From the NCBI GenBank assembly GCA_024231975.1, contig JAAEQB010000074.1, forward strand, positions 1-64,000: 64,000 nt of DNA, in the 5' to 3' direction. The notes beneath the pieces are model-generated. The model had not been told where the DNA came from. It saw only the letters and a program-made list of their open reading frames with translations, and made no database searches. This document shows positions 35,654-45,134 of this stretch, one piece after another. Origin of the DNA: Allobosea sp. (lineage in GTDB: Bacteria; Pseudomonadota; Alphaproteobacteria; Rhizobiales; Beijerinckiaceae). Numbering within the stretch: the stretch's first letter is position 1; each line of letters opens with the position of its first letter. The position numbers were made by a program, and so were the translations under genes.

Positions 35654-36229
35654 ATGACCAAGACGCTCATCCTGCTGTTTCACCGCGATCTCTCGCAGTC
35701 CAAGGCCAATGCCGCCTTGTCGGCTGCAGCTGCCGGCCTGCCCGGCGTCGAGATCGTCGACATGCAGGCGCTCTATCCTGATGGCATCGACATCTTCCGC
35801 GACGGGGAGCGCGAGGCCGCCCGGTTGCTCGGCGCCGACCGCATCGTGCTGCAGTTCCCGATCCAGTGGTACTCCACGCCGGCCCTGCTGAAGGAATGGC
35901 AGGACGCGGTGCTCACCCGCATGTTCTACCTCGCCTACGAGGCCGAGGGCCGGCGGCTGGAAGGCACGCCGCTCATGATCGCGGCGACCGCCGGCAACGT
36001 TTCCGACGCCTATCGTCCGGGCGGCCGCAACATGTTCGCCATGATCGACCTCTTGGCGCCGCTGCGCGCCACCGCCCATCGCTGCGGCCTGTCTTGGAGC
36101 GACCCCTTCATCCTCTACGAAGCCGACAAGCTTCCCAAGGAGGCGCTCGAAGCGGCCGCTGCCGACTATGCCGCCATGCTGGAAGGTTGGATCGCGGCGA
36201 CCCCGGCTGCGAGCCGGGAGGCGGCATGA
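35654..36229 (+). CDS. NAD(P)H-dependent quinone/flavin oxidoreductase (flavodoxin-like)
   Basis: 191 aa from ATG 35654, with GGGAGACGACC just ahead. The flavodoxin_2 fold is shown by LILLFHRDLSQSKANAAL, the FMN-binding IVLQFPIQWYSTPALLKEWQDAVL and ATAGNVSDAY-PGG. Relatives (KefF, MdaB, NQO-like) reduce quinones or flavins using NAD(P)H. Probably under the divergent LysR regulator. The physiological substrate is unknown. Confidence 0.9.
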   Translation: MTKTLILLFHRDLSQSKANAALSAAAAGLPGVEIVDMQALYPDGIDIFRDGEREAARLLGADRIVLQFPIQWYSTPALLKEWQDAVLTRMFYLAYEAEGRRLEGTPLMIAATAGNVSDAYRPGGRNMFAMIDLLAPLRATAHRCGLSWSDPFILYEADKLPKEALEAAAADYAAMLEGWIAATPAASREAA

Positions 36230-36251
36230 GGCCCCGGGCGTGGCCCTATGT

Positions 36252-37661
36252 TCAGGCCACGATCTTGCCGGGGTTGCAGAGATTGTCCGGGTCGAACAGC
36301 CTCTTGATCTCGGCCATCAGCGCCAGCTTCACCGGGTCGGCATGGCGTTGCAGGGCCGCGATCCGCTTGCTGCCGATGCCATGCTCGGCGGAGAACGAGC
36401 CGCCGAGCCCACGCAACTCGCCATAGATAGCGGCTTCCACGGCTGCCTGGATATCCCGTTTGAGCGGGCCGGGCCGGTTCAGGACGATGTGCAGGTTGCC
36501 GTCAGCGAGATGGCCGAACAGGTAGGGCTCGATCGCCGGGTCGATCGCCTTCAGCGCCGGTCGCAGGCGCTCAACATAGCCGTCGAACGCGCGCGCCGGC
36601 AGCGAGATGTCGTAGGAGGGCGCCTGGGGGTGGAGCCGGTAGAGCACCTCCGTGTCCTCGCGCAGCCGCCAGAGCTGCGCCGACTGGGCCATCGAGGAGC
36701 TGACGATGCCGTCGAGCTCCGGCTCCGTCTCGACGAGGACGGCGAGCGCCTCTTCGAGAGCGATGCGGGCAGCCTCGAAATCCGTGCCGCCGAGCTCGAC
36801 CAGGAGCAGGCAGGGCGAGCGCAACGGCAATTGCGCTGGATCGAGGCCGAGCGCGGCAGAGGTCGCGGCCACGAAGCCCGACCACATGATCTCCGCCGCG
36901 AGCAGGGGCGCCGATCCCGCCCGCAGCCGGCGGACGATGTCGAGCGCCTGCGCTGCGTCGCCGATGCCGAGCAGCGCGGTGGCGCGGCCGTTCGGCAGGG
37001 GATCGAGCCGGATCACCGCGCGCGTGACGATGCCGAGCGTGCCTTCCGCCCCGATCAGCAGCTGCTTCACATCGTAGCCGGCGCTGGTCTTCAGGACACG
37101 CGTCATGTCGTCGACGAGGCGTCCATCGGGCAGCACGGCTTCCAGGCCGAGCACACGGTGGCGCATGACGCCGGTGCGGAAGGCGGTGATGCCGCCGGCA
37201 TTGGTGGCGATCAGTCCGCCGATCGTGGCCGAGCCGCGTGCGGCGAGGTCGAGGCCGGGATGGAGCCCGACGGCCGCCGCCGCCTCTTGCAGGGCGCCGA
37301 GCGTGACGCCGGCCTGGACCACGGCGATGCCGCTGTCGGGATCGATCTCCTCGATCCTGTCGAGTGCGCCAAGGTCGCAGATCAATTGCTCCGGCGTGGT
37401 GACGGAGCCGCCGACGAGGCCTGTCCGGCCGCCTTGCGGTACGAAGGCGCAGCGCTGCGCCCGGCACCACGCCACCAGCCTTGCGACTTCCGCGATCGAG
37501 CCGGGGCGAACGAGCGCGAAGGCGTTGAGGTTGCCGGCGTCCCAGCCCGGATCGCGCGCCGCGAGCGCATCGCGGTCGAGCACCTGGCTGCCCCGCAGAT
37601 GCGCGCGCAGGGCGGCGATCCGGTCCGGCGCCGGCCCTGCCGGCATGTCCTCAGCGCGCAT
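36252..37661 (-). CDS. FAD-linked oxidase, D-2-hydroxyacid dehydrogenase type
   Basis: 469 aa. An FAD_binding_4 (PCMH) domain (about 40-220) with FVPQGGRTGLVGGSV and GSATIGGLIATNAGG, and an FAD-oxidase_C domain (about 220-468) with FGHLADGNLHI and AEHGIGSKR. These match the D-lactate/D-2-hydroxyglutarate/glycolate (GlcD) dehydrogenases. It oxidises a D-2-hydroxyacid and passes electrons on. It is the last gene of the operon, overlapping the transporter ATPase by 11 bp, so it probably handles a breakdown product of the imported compound. Confidence 0.9.
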   Translation of the reverse strand: MRAEDMPAGPAPDRIAALRAHLRGSQVLDRDALAARDPGWDAGNLNAFALVRPGSIAEVARLVAWCRAQRCAFVPQGGRTGLVGGSVTTPEQLICDLGALDRIEEIDPDSGIAVVQAGVTLGALQEAAAAVGLHPGLDLAARGSATIGGLIATNAGGITAFRTGVMRHRVLGLEAVLPDGRLVDDMTRVLKTSAGYDVKQLLIGAEGTLGIVTRAVIRLDPLPNGRATALLGIGDAAQALDIVRRLRAGSAPLLAAEIMWSGFVAATSAALGLDPAQLPLRSPCLLLVELGGTDFEAARIALEEALAVLVETEPELDGIVSSSMAQSAQLWRLREDTEVLYRLHPQAPSYDISLPARAFDGYVERLRPALKAIDPAIEPYLFGHLADGNLHIVLNRPGPLKRDIQAAVEAAIYGELRGLGGSFSAEHGIGSKRIAALQRHADPVKLALMAEIKRLFDPDNLCNPGKIVA

Positions 37662-39333
37662 CGTCGATGTCCCTGATCTCGGCGCGCTGTTGCAGGAGAC
37701 GGGTCAGCCAGTCGGGGTCGACATCGGGCACGCAGGAGAGCAGCAGGCGCGTATAGGCGTCGGACGGCGCGCTCAGAACCGCGTCGCGCGGCCCGCTCTC
37801 GACCACGGCGCCCTGGCGCATGACCACGACCTCATCGGCGATGGCCCGCACCGTCGCGATATCGTGGGTGATGAAGAGGCAGGACAGGCCGAGTTCCTTC
37901 TGCAGGCGCTGGAGCATGACGAGGATGCCGGCCTGGACGACCTGGTCGAGCGCCGAAGTCACCTCATCGCAGATCAGCAGCTCAGGACCAGCAGCGAGCG
38001 CACGGGCGATGCAGACGCGCTGCTTCTGCCCGCCCGAGAGCGCGCCTGGCAGCCGGTCGAGCAGTTCGGGCTTCAGCTCGACCAGCGCCATCAATTCATG
38101 CAGGCGGGCCTCGCGTGCCGCGCCCCTGAGGCCGTGATGGAGCTGCAATGGCCGGCCGATCGCCTCGCGGATGCTCTGCCTTGGGTTGAGCGCCGCATCA
38201 GGGCTCTGGTGGATGAGCTGGACGCGGCGGAGCTGATCGTGCGAACGGTCCCGCAGGGCGCCCGGCAAGCGGCTCCCCTGGAGCTGCACCTGTCCGGCCG
38301 TGGGCGGCAGCAACCCGGCGACGACGCGAGCCAGGGTCGACTTGCCCGAGCCGGATTCGCCGACGAGGGCGACCGTGCCGCCTGTCCCGACCGTGAGCGA
38401 GACATCCCTGAGCACAGGCACGGAGCCATAGGACGCACCGATCCCGTCCAGCGCCAGCAGCGGCGTGCCATGAGCCGGCTCGGGCATCTTCCGGATCTGG
38501 CGCACCGCCCAGAGCGAGCGGGTGTAGCTCTCGCGCGGGGCGGCGAGCATGGCGCGCGTCGGGGCTTCCTCGACGATGCGGCCATGGCGCAGCACGGTGA
38601 TGCGGTGGGCGAGCTGCGTCACCACCGCGAGGTCATGGGTGATGTAGATCGCCGCCGTCCGGAAGGCCTCGACGATGTTGCGGATCGAGGCGAGGATCTC
38701 GACCTGCGTGGTGACGTCGAGGGCCGTGGTCGGCTCGTCGAAGACGATGAGGTCGGGCCGGCAGATCATCGCCATCGCGATCATCACACGCTGGAGCTGC
38801 CCGCCGGAGAGCTCGTGCGGGAAGCGCTCGCCGATATGGTCGGGGTCGGGCAAGGCCAGGCGCGCGAACAGCTCGCGCGCGTCCTGCTCCGCCTGGCGCC
38901 GCCCCATGCCGGCCTGCCGCGTCGCGGTCTCGACCACCTGGTCGATCAGGCGGTGAGCCGGGTTGAAGGAGGCGGTGGCGCTCTGGGCGACATAGGCGAT
39001 GCGGGTGCCGCGCAGCGCCCGGCAGCGCTCCGGCGGCAGGGCGAGCAGGTCCTGTCCGTCGAACAGGATGGAGCCTCCGGCGAAGCGGCAGCCGGGCCGG
39101 ACATAGCCGAGCGCTGCGAGGCCGATCGTCGACTTGCCGGCGCCCGATTCCCCGATCAGGCCGAGCACTTCGCCGGCATGCAGCTCGAGATCGATGCCGT
39201 CGACGATCCGCTGCGCCTTGCCGGGGCCGCTCGTCTCGATCACGAGCCCCTGCATGACGAGGAGCGGCGCGGCTGCCGCCTCGGCTCGCGGGCACGATGC
39301 CACCTCGGCGAGACCAGCGATTTCAGCGTTCAT
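37651..39333 (-). CDS. Peptide/opine-type ABC transporter, fused double ATPase
   Basis: 560 aa carrying two ABC modules in one chain (DppD-DppF or GsiA type). Walker A motifs GESGAGKST (N-half) and GESGSGKST (C-half), signatures LSGGQLQRV and LSGGQKQRV, and Walker B motifs LIVFDEPT and LLICDEVT are all intact. It energises import through the two permeases upstream in the operon (overlap with the first of them is 11 bp). The C-terminal Oligo_HPY-like tail is short. Confidence 0.93.
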   Translation of the reverse strand: MNAEIAGLAEVASCPRAEAAAAPLLVMQGLVIETSGPGKAQRIVDGIDLELHAGEVLGLIGESGAGKSTIGLAALGYVRPGCRFAGGSILFDGQDLLALPPERCRALRGTRIAYVAQSATASFNPAHRLIDQVVETATRQAGMGRRQAEQDARELFARLALPDPDHIGERFPHELSGGQLQRVMIAMAMICRPDLIVFDEPTTALDVTTQVEILASIRNIVEAFRTAAIYITHDLAVVTQLAHRITVLRHGRIVEEAPTRAMLAAPRESYTRSLWAVRQIRKMPEPAHGTPLLALDGIGASYGSVPVLRDVSLTVGTGGTVALVGESGSGKSTLARVVAGLLPPTAGQVQLQGSRLPGALRDRSHDQLRRVQLIHQSPDAALNPRQSIREAIGRPLQLHHGLRGAAREARLHELMALVELKPELLDRLPGALSGGQKQRVCIARALAAGPELLICDEVTSALDQVVQAGILVMLQRLQKELGLSCLFITHDIATVRAIADEVVVMRQGAVVESGPRDAVLSAPSDAYTRLLLSCVPDVDPDWLTRLLQQRAEIRDIDDAR

Positions 39334-40174
39334 CGCTCACCCCGTGATGGCCGGCCGCGGCCCAGTCGATGACCAGGTTGATGCCGATGGTCAGCAGTGC
39401 GATCGCGCCGGCCGGAAACAGCGGCATCAGGATGCCGAATGAGATGGCGGCGGCGTTCTCGCGCACCATCGAGCCCCAATCGGCGGTCGGCGGCTGGATG
39501 CCGAGGCCGATGAAGCTCAGCGTCGCGATGAACAGGAAGACGAAGCAGAAGCGCAGGCCGAACTCCGCCGCGAGCGGCACGACGATGTTGGGCAGGATCT
39601 CGCGGCGCATGATCCAGCCGGTTCCCTCGCCGCGTAGCCGCGCGACCTCGACGAAGTCCTGGGCCGCGACGTCCATCGCGGCGGCGCGCGCGATCCGGAA
39701 GACCCGCGTCGCATCGAGCAGCGCGATGACGCCGATCAGCACGGGCAGCGTCGAGCCGGCGACGGCGAGCACCAGCAGCGCGAAGATCAGGGTGGGGAAG
39801 GCCATGACGAGATCGACCAGCCGGCCGAGGAGCTGGTCGACCACCCCGCCGCGCACGGCCGCGACCAGTCCCAGCGTCGTCCCGGTGAGGAAGGAGAGCG
39901 TGGTGGTCAGTAGCGCCAGCGTGATCGAGTTGCGGGCGCCGTAGATCAGGCGCGAGAGCACGTCCCGCCCGAGATGATCGGTGCCCAGAAATGTCGCCGG
40001 GCCGTCCGCTGTCGGGTCCCAGAAGCCGCCGGCCCAGGGGCCGCCGACGATCTCAGTCTCGCCATAAGGCGCGACGAGCGGGGCGAAGAGCAAGCAGAAC
40101 AGGTAGAGGGCGACGATCGCGAGCCCGATCCGGGCCGAGAGCGGGGCTGTACGGAGCGCTGCGATGCCGGTCAT
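39323..40174 (-). CDS. Peptide/opine-type ABC transporter permease (DppC-like)
   Basis: 283 aa with an N-terminal helix, then GTDHLGRDVLSRLIYGAR (the OppC/DppC signature) and an EAA-type loop (FVEVARLRGEGTGWIMRREILPNIV). Five or six helices in all. Its start overlaps the stop of the DppB-like gene by 4 bp. It pairs with that protein to form the channel. Confidence 0.92.
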   Translation of the reverse strand: MTGIAALRTAPLSARIGLAIVALYLFCLLFAPLVAPYGETEIVGGPWAGGFWDPTADGPATFLGTDHLGRDVLSRLIYGARNSITLALLTTTLSFLTGTTLGLVAAVRGGVVDQLLGRLVDLVMAFPTLIFALLVLAVAGSTLPVLIGVIALLDATRVFRIARAAAMDVAAQDFVEVARLRGEGTGWIMRREILPNIVVPLAAEFGLRFCFVFLFIATLSFIGLGIQPPTADWGSMVRENAAAISFGILMPLFPAGAIALLTIGINLVIDWAAAGHHGVSDER

Positions 40175-41142
40175 GCCTGCGCCTCCCGCTGGCGCGGCCG
40201 GCGCAGCCGCGGATTGGCCAGCAGCGCCAGGATGTCGGCGAGCAGGTTGAGGCCGATATAGGTGCCGGCGAACAGCATGCAGCAGGCCTGGACGACGGGG
40301 ATGTCGCGCTTCGCGACAGAGTCGACCAGCAGCTGGCCGAGGCCGGGATAGACGAACACCACCTCGATCACCACGACGCCGACCACGAGATAGGCGAGGT
40401 TGATGATGACGACGTTGATGATCGGCGACAGCGCGTTGGGCAGGGCGTGGCGGACGACGACGCCGAAGGGACCGACGCCCTTGAGGCGGGCCATCTCGAC
40501 ATAAGGCGATGCCATGACCCCCATGATCGCGGCTCGCGTCATCCGCAGGACATAGCCGATCACGGCGAGCGACAAAGTCAGGGCGGGCAGCGCCAGCATC
40601 GTCAGCGTCTCGACGAAGCCGCCCTGGCTCGACAGCGAGATCGCCGGCAGCCAGCCGAGGCCGACCGAGAAGCAGGCCACCAGCATGTAGGCGGTGAAGA
40701 ATTCGGGGAACGAGATCGCGAGCAGCGAGGCGGTCGAGGCGACCCGGTCGAGCGCCCGATCGCGATGCACGGTCGAGAGGATGCCGAGCAGGACGCCGAG
40801 CGGCAGCGCGATCGCCGCCGCCAGCGCCGCCAGCGACAAGGTCGCGCTAAGGCGCGGCGCGATCAGCTCCGAGATCGGCCGGTCGTTGGCGAGCGAGCGG
40901 CCGAAATCGCCGCGCAGCAGGCCCGCGGTCCAATCGGCATAGCGCACGACCAGCGGCTTGTTCAGCCCGAGCTCCTGCCGCAGCGCCGCCACCGAAGCAG
41001 GCGTCGCGCTCTGGCCGAGGATCGCCTCGGCCGGATCGCCCGGCAGCATGTCGACGGCGAGGAAGACCAGCAGCGAGATCACGAACAGGGTCGCGATCCC
41101 GAGCGCGATCCGCTGGGCTATCATGGCGAGGACGCCGTGCAT
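40171..41142 (-). CDS. Peptide/opine-type ABC transporter permease (DppB-like)
   Basis: 323 aa. The first helix and DMLPGDPAEAILGQSA, the periplasmic loop typical of OppB/DppB, are followed by RYADWTAGLLRGDFGRSLAND, then the EAA loop (YVEMARLKGVGPFGVVVRHALPNALSP). It follows the binding-protein gene after 84 bp, the largest gap in the operon. Confidence 0.92.
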   Translation of the reverse strand: MHGVLAMIAQRIALGIATLFVISLLVFLAVDMLPGDPAEAILGQSATPASVAALRQELGLNKPLVVRYADWTAGLLRGDFGRSLANDRPISELIAPRLSATLSLAALAAAIALPLGVLLGILSTVHRDRALDRVASTASLLAISFPEFFTAYMLVACFSVGLGWLPAISLSSQGGFVETLTMLALPALTLSLAVIGYVLRMTRAAIMGVMASPYVEMARLKGVGPFGVVVRHALPNALSPIINVVIINLAYLVVGVVVIEVVFVYPGLGQLLVDSVAKRDIPVVQACCMLFAGTYIGLNLLADILALLANPRLRRPRQREAQA

Positions 41143-41226
41143 CGAACGATCCTTGCTGGCCTGACCGGCCCGGGCGGGAGCAGGTCAGGCGGCCAAATCG
41201 AAGGGGCTACGCTGCGACGACGCGCT

Positions 41227-42777
41227 TCAGGCGAACCACCAGCGCTCGGAGGCGCGGCAGCCGTCGAGCATCCAGTCGCCGGCGAGTTCGCCGAAGGCCA
41301 GCTTGCGGCTGGTCGCGTCGAGGAAATCTGCGAAAGCGAAGATGTTCGAACCGCCCTCATCGTGGATGATACGCTGCGCCTCGCTATAGAGCGCGCGCCG
41401 CTTGCCGGTGTCGAACTCCTTGCGGGCCTCGGCGACGATGGCGTTGAGGCGCGGATTGCTGATGCGCGTCTCGTTCCAGCCGGCCTTGGTGCCGGTGTCG
41501 GAATAGCCCAGCGTCAGCAGCACGTCGTCATTGATGCGCCCGCTCCAGCGCGAGGTGCAGAGCGGCTTCTTGTTCCAGACCGAGGACCAGTAACCGTCCT
41601 CCGGCTCCTTGGCGACGTCGACGGTGATACCGGCCTTGGCCGCATGGGCCTTGAACAGCACCGCCGCGTCAGTCGCGCCCGCGAACGGCGTCTCGGAGAC
41701 GTGGAGCTGGACGCGCAGGTTCGCCTCGCCCGCCTTGGCGAGGTGGAACTTCGCCTTGTCGGGATCGTAGGCGCGCTGCGGGATCGAGCCGTCATAGAAC
41801 TCGTAGGCCGCCGAGAGCGGATGGTCGTTGCCAGGCGAGCCGAAGCCGCCGAGCACGCGCTTGACGATCTCCTCGCGGTCGATCGCGTATTTCATGGCGA
41901 GGCGCACGTCGTTGGAGGTGAAGGGCGCCTGGTCGACCATCATCGGGAAGGCGAAATGCGCCTTGCTCTTCACCCGGTTGATGCGCACTGCGGCATTGCG
42001 CTCGAGTAGCGCAACGGTGCGCGGATCGACGGCGTTGTAGGCGTCGATCTGGCCGGTCAGCAGCGCGTTGGCGCGGGCCGTCGCGTCCTTGATGCAGATC
42101 ATCTCGACCGTGTCGAAATTGCCCCTGCCGGCTTTCCAGTAGTTCGGGTTGCGCTTCACGCGCGAGCGCACCCCCGGCTCGAACTGCTCCAGGATGTAGC
42201 CGCCGGTGCCCATGCCGCGGCGATAGTCGGTGTCGCCGTCGGGGATGATGACGAGGCCGACCGAGCTGGTCAGGGCCGGAAATCCGACATTGCCGTCGAG
42301 CAGTTCGAACACGACCGTATCGGGACCGTCGGCCTTGACCGTGGCGATCTGGGCCAGGATCGGCTTGGTCATCGACTTCGAGCCTTCACGCCGATGGGTG
42401 TTGAAGGAATGGACGACGTCGGCCGGCGTCAGGCTCTTCCCGTCATGGAAGGTGACGCCCTTGCGCAGCTGGAAGGTCCAGGTCTTGGCGTCCTTCGAGC
42501 CTTCCCAGCTCTCCGCCAGCTCGGGGACGAGCTTTCCGCCCGGGCCGGCCTCGACGAGATTGTTACGCAGCTGCCATTGCAGGTGCTGCGAGAACTGCGT
42601 CTCGACCAATGTCGGATCGAGCGAATCCGAGGTCGCGAAGTCGGAGATGCCGACCCTGAAGGCGCCGCCGCGTTTTGGCGCCTGCGCGCTGGCAGTCGAC
42701 GGCAGGAGTTGCGCGGCGCCGAGCGCGCCGGCGCCGAGAAGAAGGCTTCGCCTATCGGGATGTCCGTGGTTGATCAT
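41227..42777 (-). CDS. Peptide/opine-type ABC transporter substrate-binding protein (family 5)
   Basis: 516 aa from ATG 42777, with GAGGGAAA ahead of it. The N-terminus has RRSLLLGAGALGAAQLL, suggesting a twin-arginine-like signal, cleaved after ASA. The mature part has LAESWEGSKDAKTWTFQLRKGVTFHDG, the SBP_bac_5 (DppA/OppA) signature, and YAIDREEIVKRVLGG. It delivers the substrate to the permeases that follow. Its first 26 bases overlap the end of the aminotransferase gene upstream in the operon. Confidence 0.92.
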   Translation of the reverse strand: MINHGHPDRRSLLLGAGALGAAQLLPSTASAQAPKRGGAFRVGISDFATSDSLDPTLVETQFSQHLQWQLRNNLVEAGPGGKLVPELAESWEGSKDAKTWTFQLRKGVTFHDGKSLTPADVVHSFNTHRREGSKSMTKPILAQIATVKADGPDTVVFELLDGNVGFPALTSSVGLVIIPDGDTDYRRGMGTGGYILEQFEPGVRSRVKRNPNYWKAGRGNFDTVEMICIKDATARANALLTGQIDAYNAVDPRTVALLERNAAVRINRVKSKAHFAFPMMVDQAPFTSNDVRLAMKYAIDREEIVKRVLGGFGSPGNDHPLSAAYEFYDGSIPQRAYDPDKAKFHLAKAGEANLRVQLHVSETPFAGATDAAVLFKAHAAKAGITVDVAKEPEDGYWSSVWNKKPLCTSRWSGRINDDVLLTLGYSDTGTKAGWNETRISNPRLNAIVAEARKEFDTGKRRALYSEAQRIIHDEGGSNIFAFADFLDATSRKLAFGELAGDWMLDGCRASERWWFA

Positions 42778-43987
42778 TGCAGTTTCCCTCTGTGTTGCCG
42801 GAGCGGTTTCCGCTCTCGTTGAATGCTGGTGGTCCATCCGTGCCGAGGCAGGCGGCGAGCCCGGCGATCAGCCGGTCGTTGTCGGCGGCATGACCGATAG
42901 TGACGCGCAGGTAGCTGCGGTAGCCGGCCTCGCGCCAAGGCTTGACGATGATCCCCCCGCGCAGGAGCGCTGCGGCGATCGCATCGCTGTCGGCGCCGAT
43001 ATCGAGGAACAGGAAATTGGTCTGCGAGGGCGCGGGCCTGAGGCCGAGCCGGTGCAGCGCTGTCCGGACCCGCTCGCGCTCGGTCCGCAGCCTGGCGGTG
43101 GAGGCCTTCATCCAGGCGTCGTCCCGCAAGGCCGCCATGGCGGCGACCTGGGCGGCGGCGTTGACGTTGAACGGCGTCTTCGCCGCTGCCACGGCGCGGG
43201 CGAGCAGGGCATCGGAACAGACGGCATAGCCGACCCTGAGCCCGGCGAGGCCATAGGCCTTCGAGAAGGTCCGCAGCACGACATGCGGCAGGCCGGCGGC
43301 GTTCAGGATCGCGCGCGCATCGGGGGCGCCCTCGTCGGCATATTCGAAATAGGCCTCGTCGAGCACGAAGAGCGTGCGCGGTGAGGCGGCGTCGGCGAGC
43401 CGTTCGAGCTGCGCTTGGTCGAGGGCAGGGCCGACCGGGTTCGACGGTGACGACAGGAACAGGATGCGCGGCTCGGTCGCGAGCGCGGCAGCGATCGCCG
43501 CGATGTCGAAGCCGAGATCGGCGGCCATCGGAACCTTGGTCACGCGGGCGCCGGCGGCCAGCGGCTCGATCTCGTGCAGGCCGAAGCTGGGCGTGACCGT
43601 CACGACCTCGCAGCCCGGCGTCAGCGCGGCGCGGGCGATCGCTGCGATCATCTCCTCCGAGCCGTTGCCGACCACGATCCGATCGGCCGCGGTGGCGAGC
43701 TTCTCGGCGAGCGCGCTCCGAAGTTCGGTGCAAGCCGGATCGGCATAGCGCCAGGGCTCGAATTGCGGCGAGCGCAGCGCTTCCAGCACGGCGGGTGAGC
43801 AGCCGTCGGGATTCTCGTTGCTGGCGAGCCGGGCGATATCTGAGCGCCCGCTTACCGCGCGCGCCACGGCGATGTTCAGTCCGGCATTATAGGGCGGCAG
43901 CGCCGCGACATGCGGGTTGAGCACGAGCGAGCCGCCGGGCTTTTCGGCTTCGTCGGGAGTGCGGATCGAGGCTTCGCTCATGGGCAT
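42752..43987 (-). CDS. HisC-like PLP-dependent aminotransferase
   Basis: 411 aa from ATG 43987, with ATG 43981 as an alternative. Class I/II aminotransferase fold close to histidinol-phosphate aminotransferase: RLASNENPDGCSP, VVGNGSEEMIAAIAR, SPSNPVGP, FVLDEAYFEYAD and the PLP-lysine segment TFSKAYGLAGLRVGYA. The final Arg of the carboxylate site is in LRVTIGH. Inside this transport-and-oxygenase operon it is unlikely to be the biosynthetic HisC; it probably transaminates the imported compound or a product. Confidence 0.88.
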   Translation of the reverse strand: MPMSEASIRTPDEAEKPGGSLVLNPHVAALPPYNAGLNIAVARAVSGRSDIARLASNENPDGCSPAVLEALRSPQFEPWRYADPACTELRSALAEKLATAADRIVVGNGSEEMIAAIARAALTPGCEVVTVTPSFGLHEIEPLAAGARVTKVPMAADLGFDIAAIAAALATEPRILFLSSPSNPVGPALDQAQLERLADAASPRTLFVLDEAYFEYADEGAPDARAILNAAGLPHVVLRTFSKAYGLAGLRVGYAVCSDALLARAVAAAKTPFNVNAAAQVAAMAALRDDAWMKASTARLRTERERVRTALHRLGLRPAPSQTNFLFLDIGADSDAIAAALLRGGIIVKPWREAGYRSYLRVTIGHAADNDRLIAGLAACLGTDGPPAFNESGNRSGNTEGNCNDQPRTSR

Positions 43988-43995
43988 GACGACAC

Positions 43996-45126
43996 TCAAA
44001 GATCCAGGACGAGTCGGCCGCGCGGCCTGGCGCAGCACAGCAGCACCTCGCCGGGGCCGGGCGGATCGAGCGGCTCCTCGACATAGTCGACCTCCCCCTG
44101 CAGCAGGCCGGTACGGCAGGTGCTGCAGATGCCGGCGCGGCAGGAGAAGGGCGGATCGAGGCCGAGCCGCTCGGCGAAGGCGAGCAGGTTGGTGTCGCTC
44201 GCCTCGTCCCAGGCGGCGGCGCGTTGCGATCGCGCGAAGCTGATCTGCAGGCCGGCTCCGACCCCGTTCGTTTCGGCGGCGGCAATGGGTTCGCTGTTGG
44301 GTGGCGGGGGAGCGGGCATCGCATCCTCCTCCGCCGCTTCGAGTACGGTCGCGGGGCCGAAGAACTCGTAGCGGATTCGGTCCTTGCGCACGCCGAGCTC
44401 GCGGAAGGCGGCGTAGACATTGGCCATGAAGGGCGGCGGCCCGCAGAGATAGACGTCGTAGTCGCCGAGCGGCAGCCAGCTGCGCAGCAGCGCCTTGGTC
44501 ATCAGGCCGTCGGCATGATGCTGCCCGGCTGCGGCGTCAGCCGGGGAGGGCGCGCGATAGCAATAGCGCGCCGTGAGGCCGGGGCGGCTGCCGACCAGCG
44601 CATCGACCTCCCGGCGCAAGGCGTGGACTTCGCCATCGTCGCAGGCGTGCAGGAAGTGCACTTCCCGCTCCGGCTCGTCCGTCAGGGCGTGGAGCATCGA
44701 GACGAGCGGCGTCAGGCCGACGCCGCCGCTGGCGAGGATGACAGGCCGTTTCGTGTCCGTGGCCAGCACGAACTCTCCGCGCGGCGGCGCGATCTCGACG
44801 AGATCGCCGACGGCGACACGGTCATGCAGGAAGCAGGAGCCGATTCCGTCCGGCAGGCCGGGCGCTGGGGCGCCCTCGCGCTTCACCGTGATCCGGTAGC
44901 GCGCGCTGTCGGATGGCGCCGACGAGATGCTGTAGGTCCTCAGCGCCGGCGCCTGTCCGTCCGCGCCGGGGATGCGGATCGGCAGATATTGGCCGGGCTC
45001 GAAGGCTCGCCAGTCGGCGGGATCGAGCGGCTCCAGCGCGAAGGAGCTGATCGTCCGGCTTTCCGGCGTCCGCGACACCACGCGGAACCGCCGGAATCGG
45101 GGCCCAGCTTGCGGAGCATCCGCCAT
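43996..45126 (-). CDS. Rieske oxygenase reductase (FNR-type with C-terminal 2Fe-2S)
   Basis: 376 aa. FAD/FMN domain with RTYSISSAP, NAD-binding domain with ILASGGVGLTPLVSML and YLCGPPPFM, an Ala/Pro linker (about 265-285), and a plant-type 2Fe-2S domain (CRAGICSTC, then a Cys in LLCCA). Domain order matches reductases of single-component Rieske monooxygenases such as betaine, carnitine or vanillate systems. It is 8 bp after the oxygenase, and feeds it electrons from NAD(P)H. Confidence 0.92.
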   Translation of the reverse strand: MADAPQAGPRFRRFRVVSRTPESRTISSFALEPLDPADWRAFEPGQYLPIRIPGADGQAPALRTYSISSAPSDSARYRITVKREGAPAPGLPDGIGSCFLHDRVAVGDLVEIAPPRGEFVLATDTKRPVILASGGVGLTPLVSMLHALTDEPEREVHFLHACDDGEVHALRREVDALVGSRPGLTARYCYRAPSPADAAAGQHHADGLMTKALLRSWLPLGDYDVYLCGPPPFMANVYAAFRELGVRKDRIRYEFFGPATVLEAAEEDAMPAPPPPNSEPIAAAETNGVGAGLQISFARSQRAAAWDEASDTNLLAFAERLGLDPPFSCRAGICSTCRTGLLQGEVDYVEEPLDPPGPGEVLLCCARPRGRLVLDL

Positions 45127-45134
45127 GGCGGCGC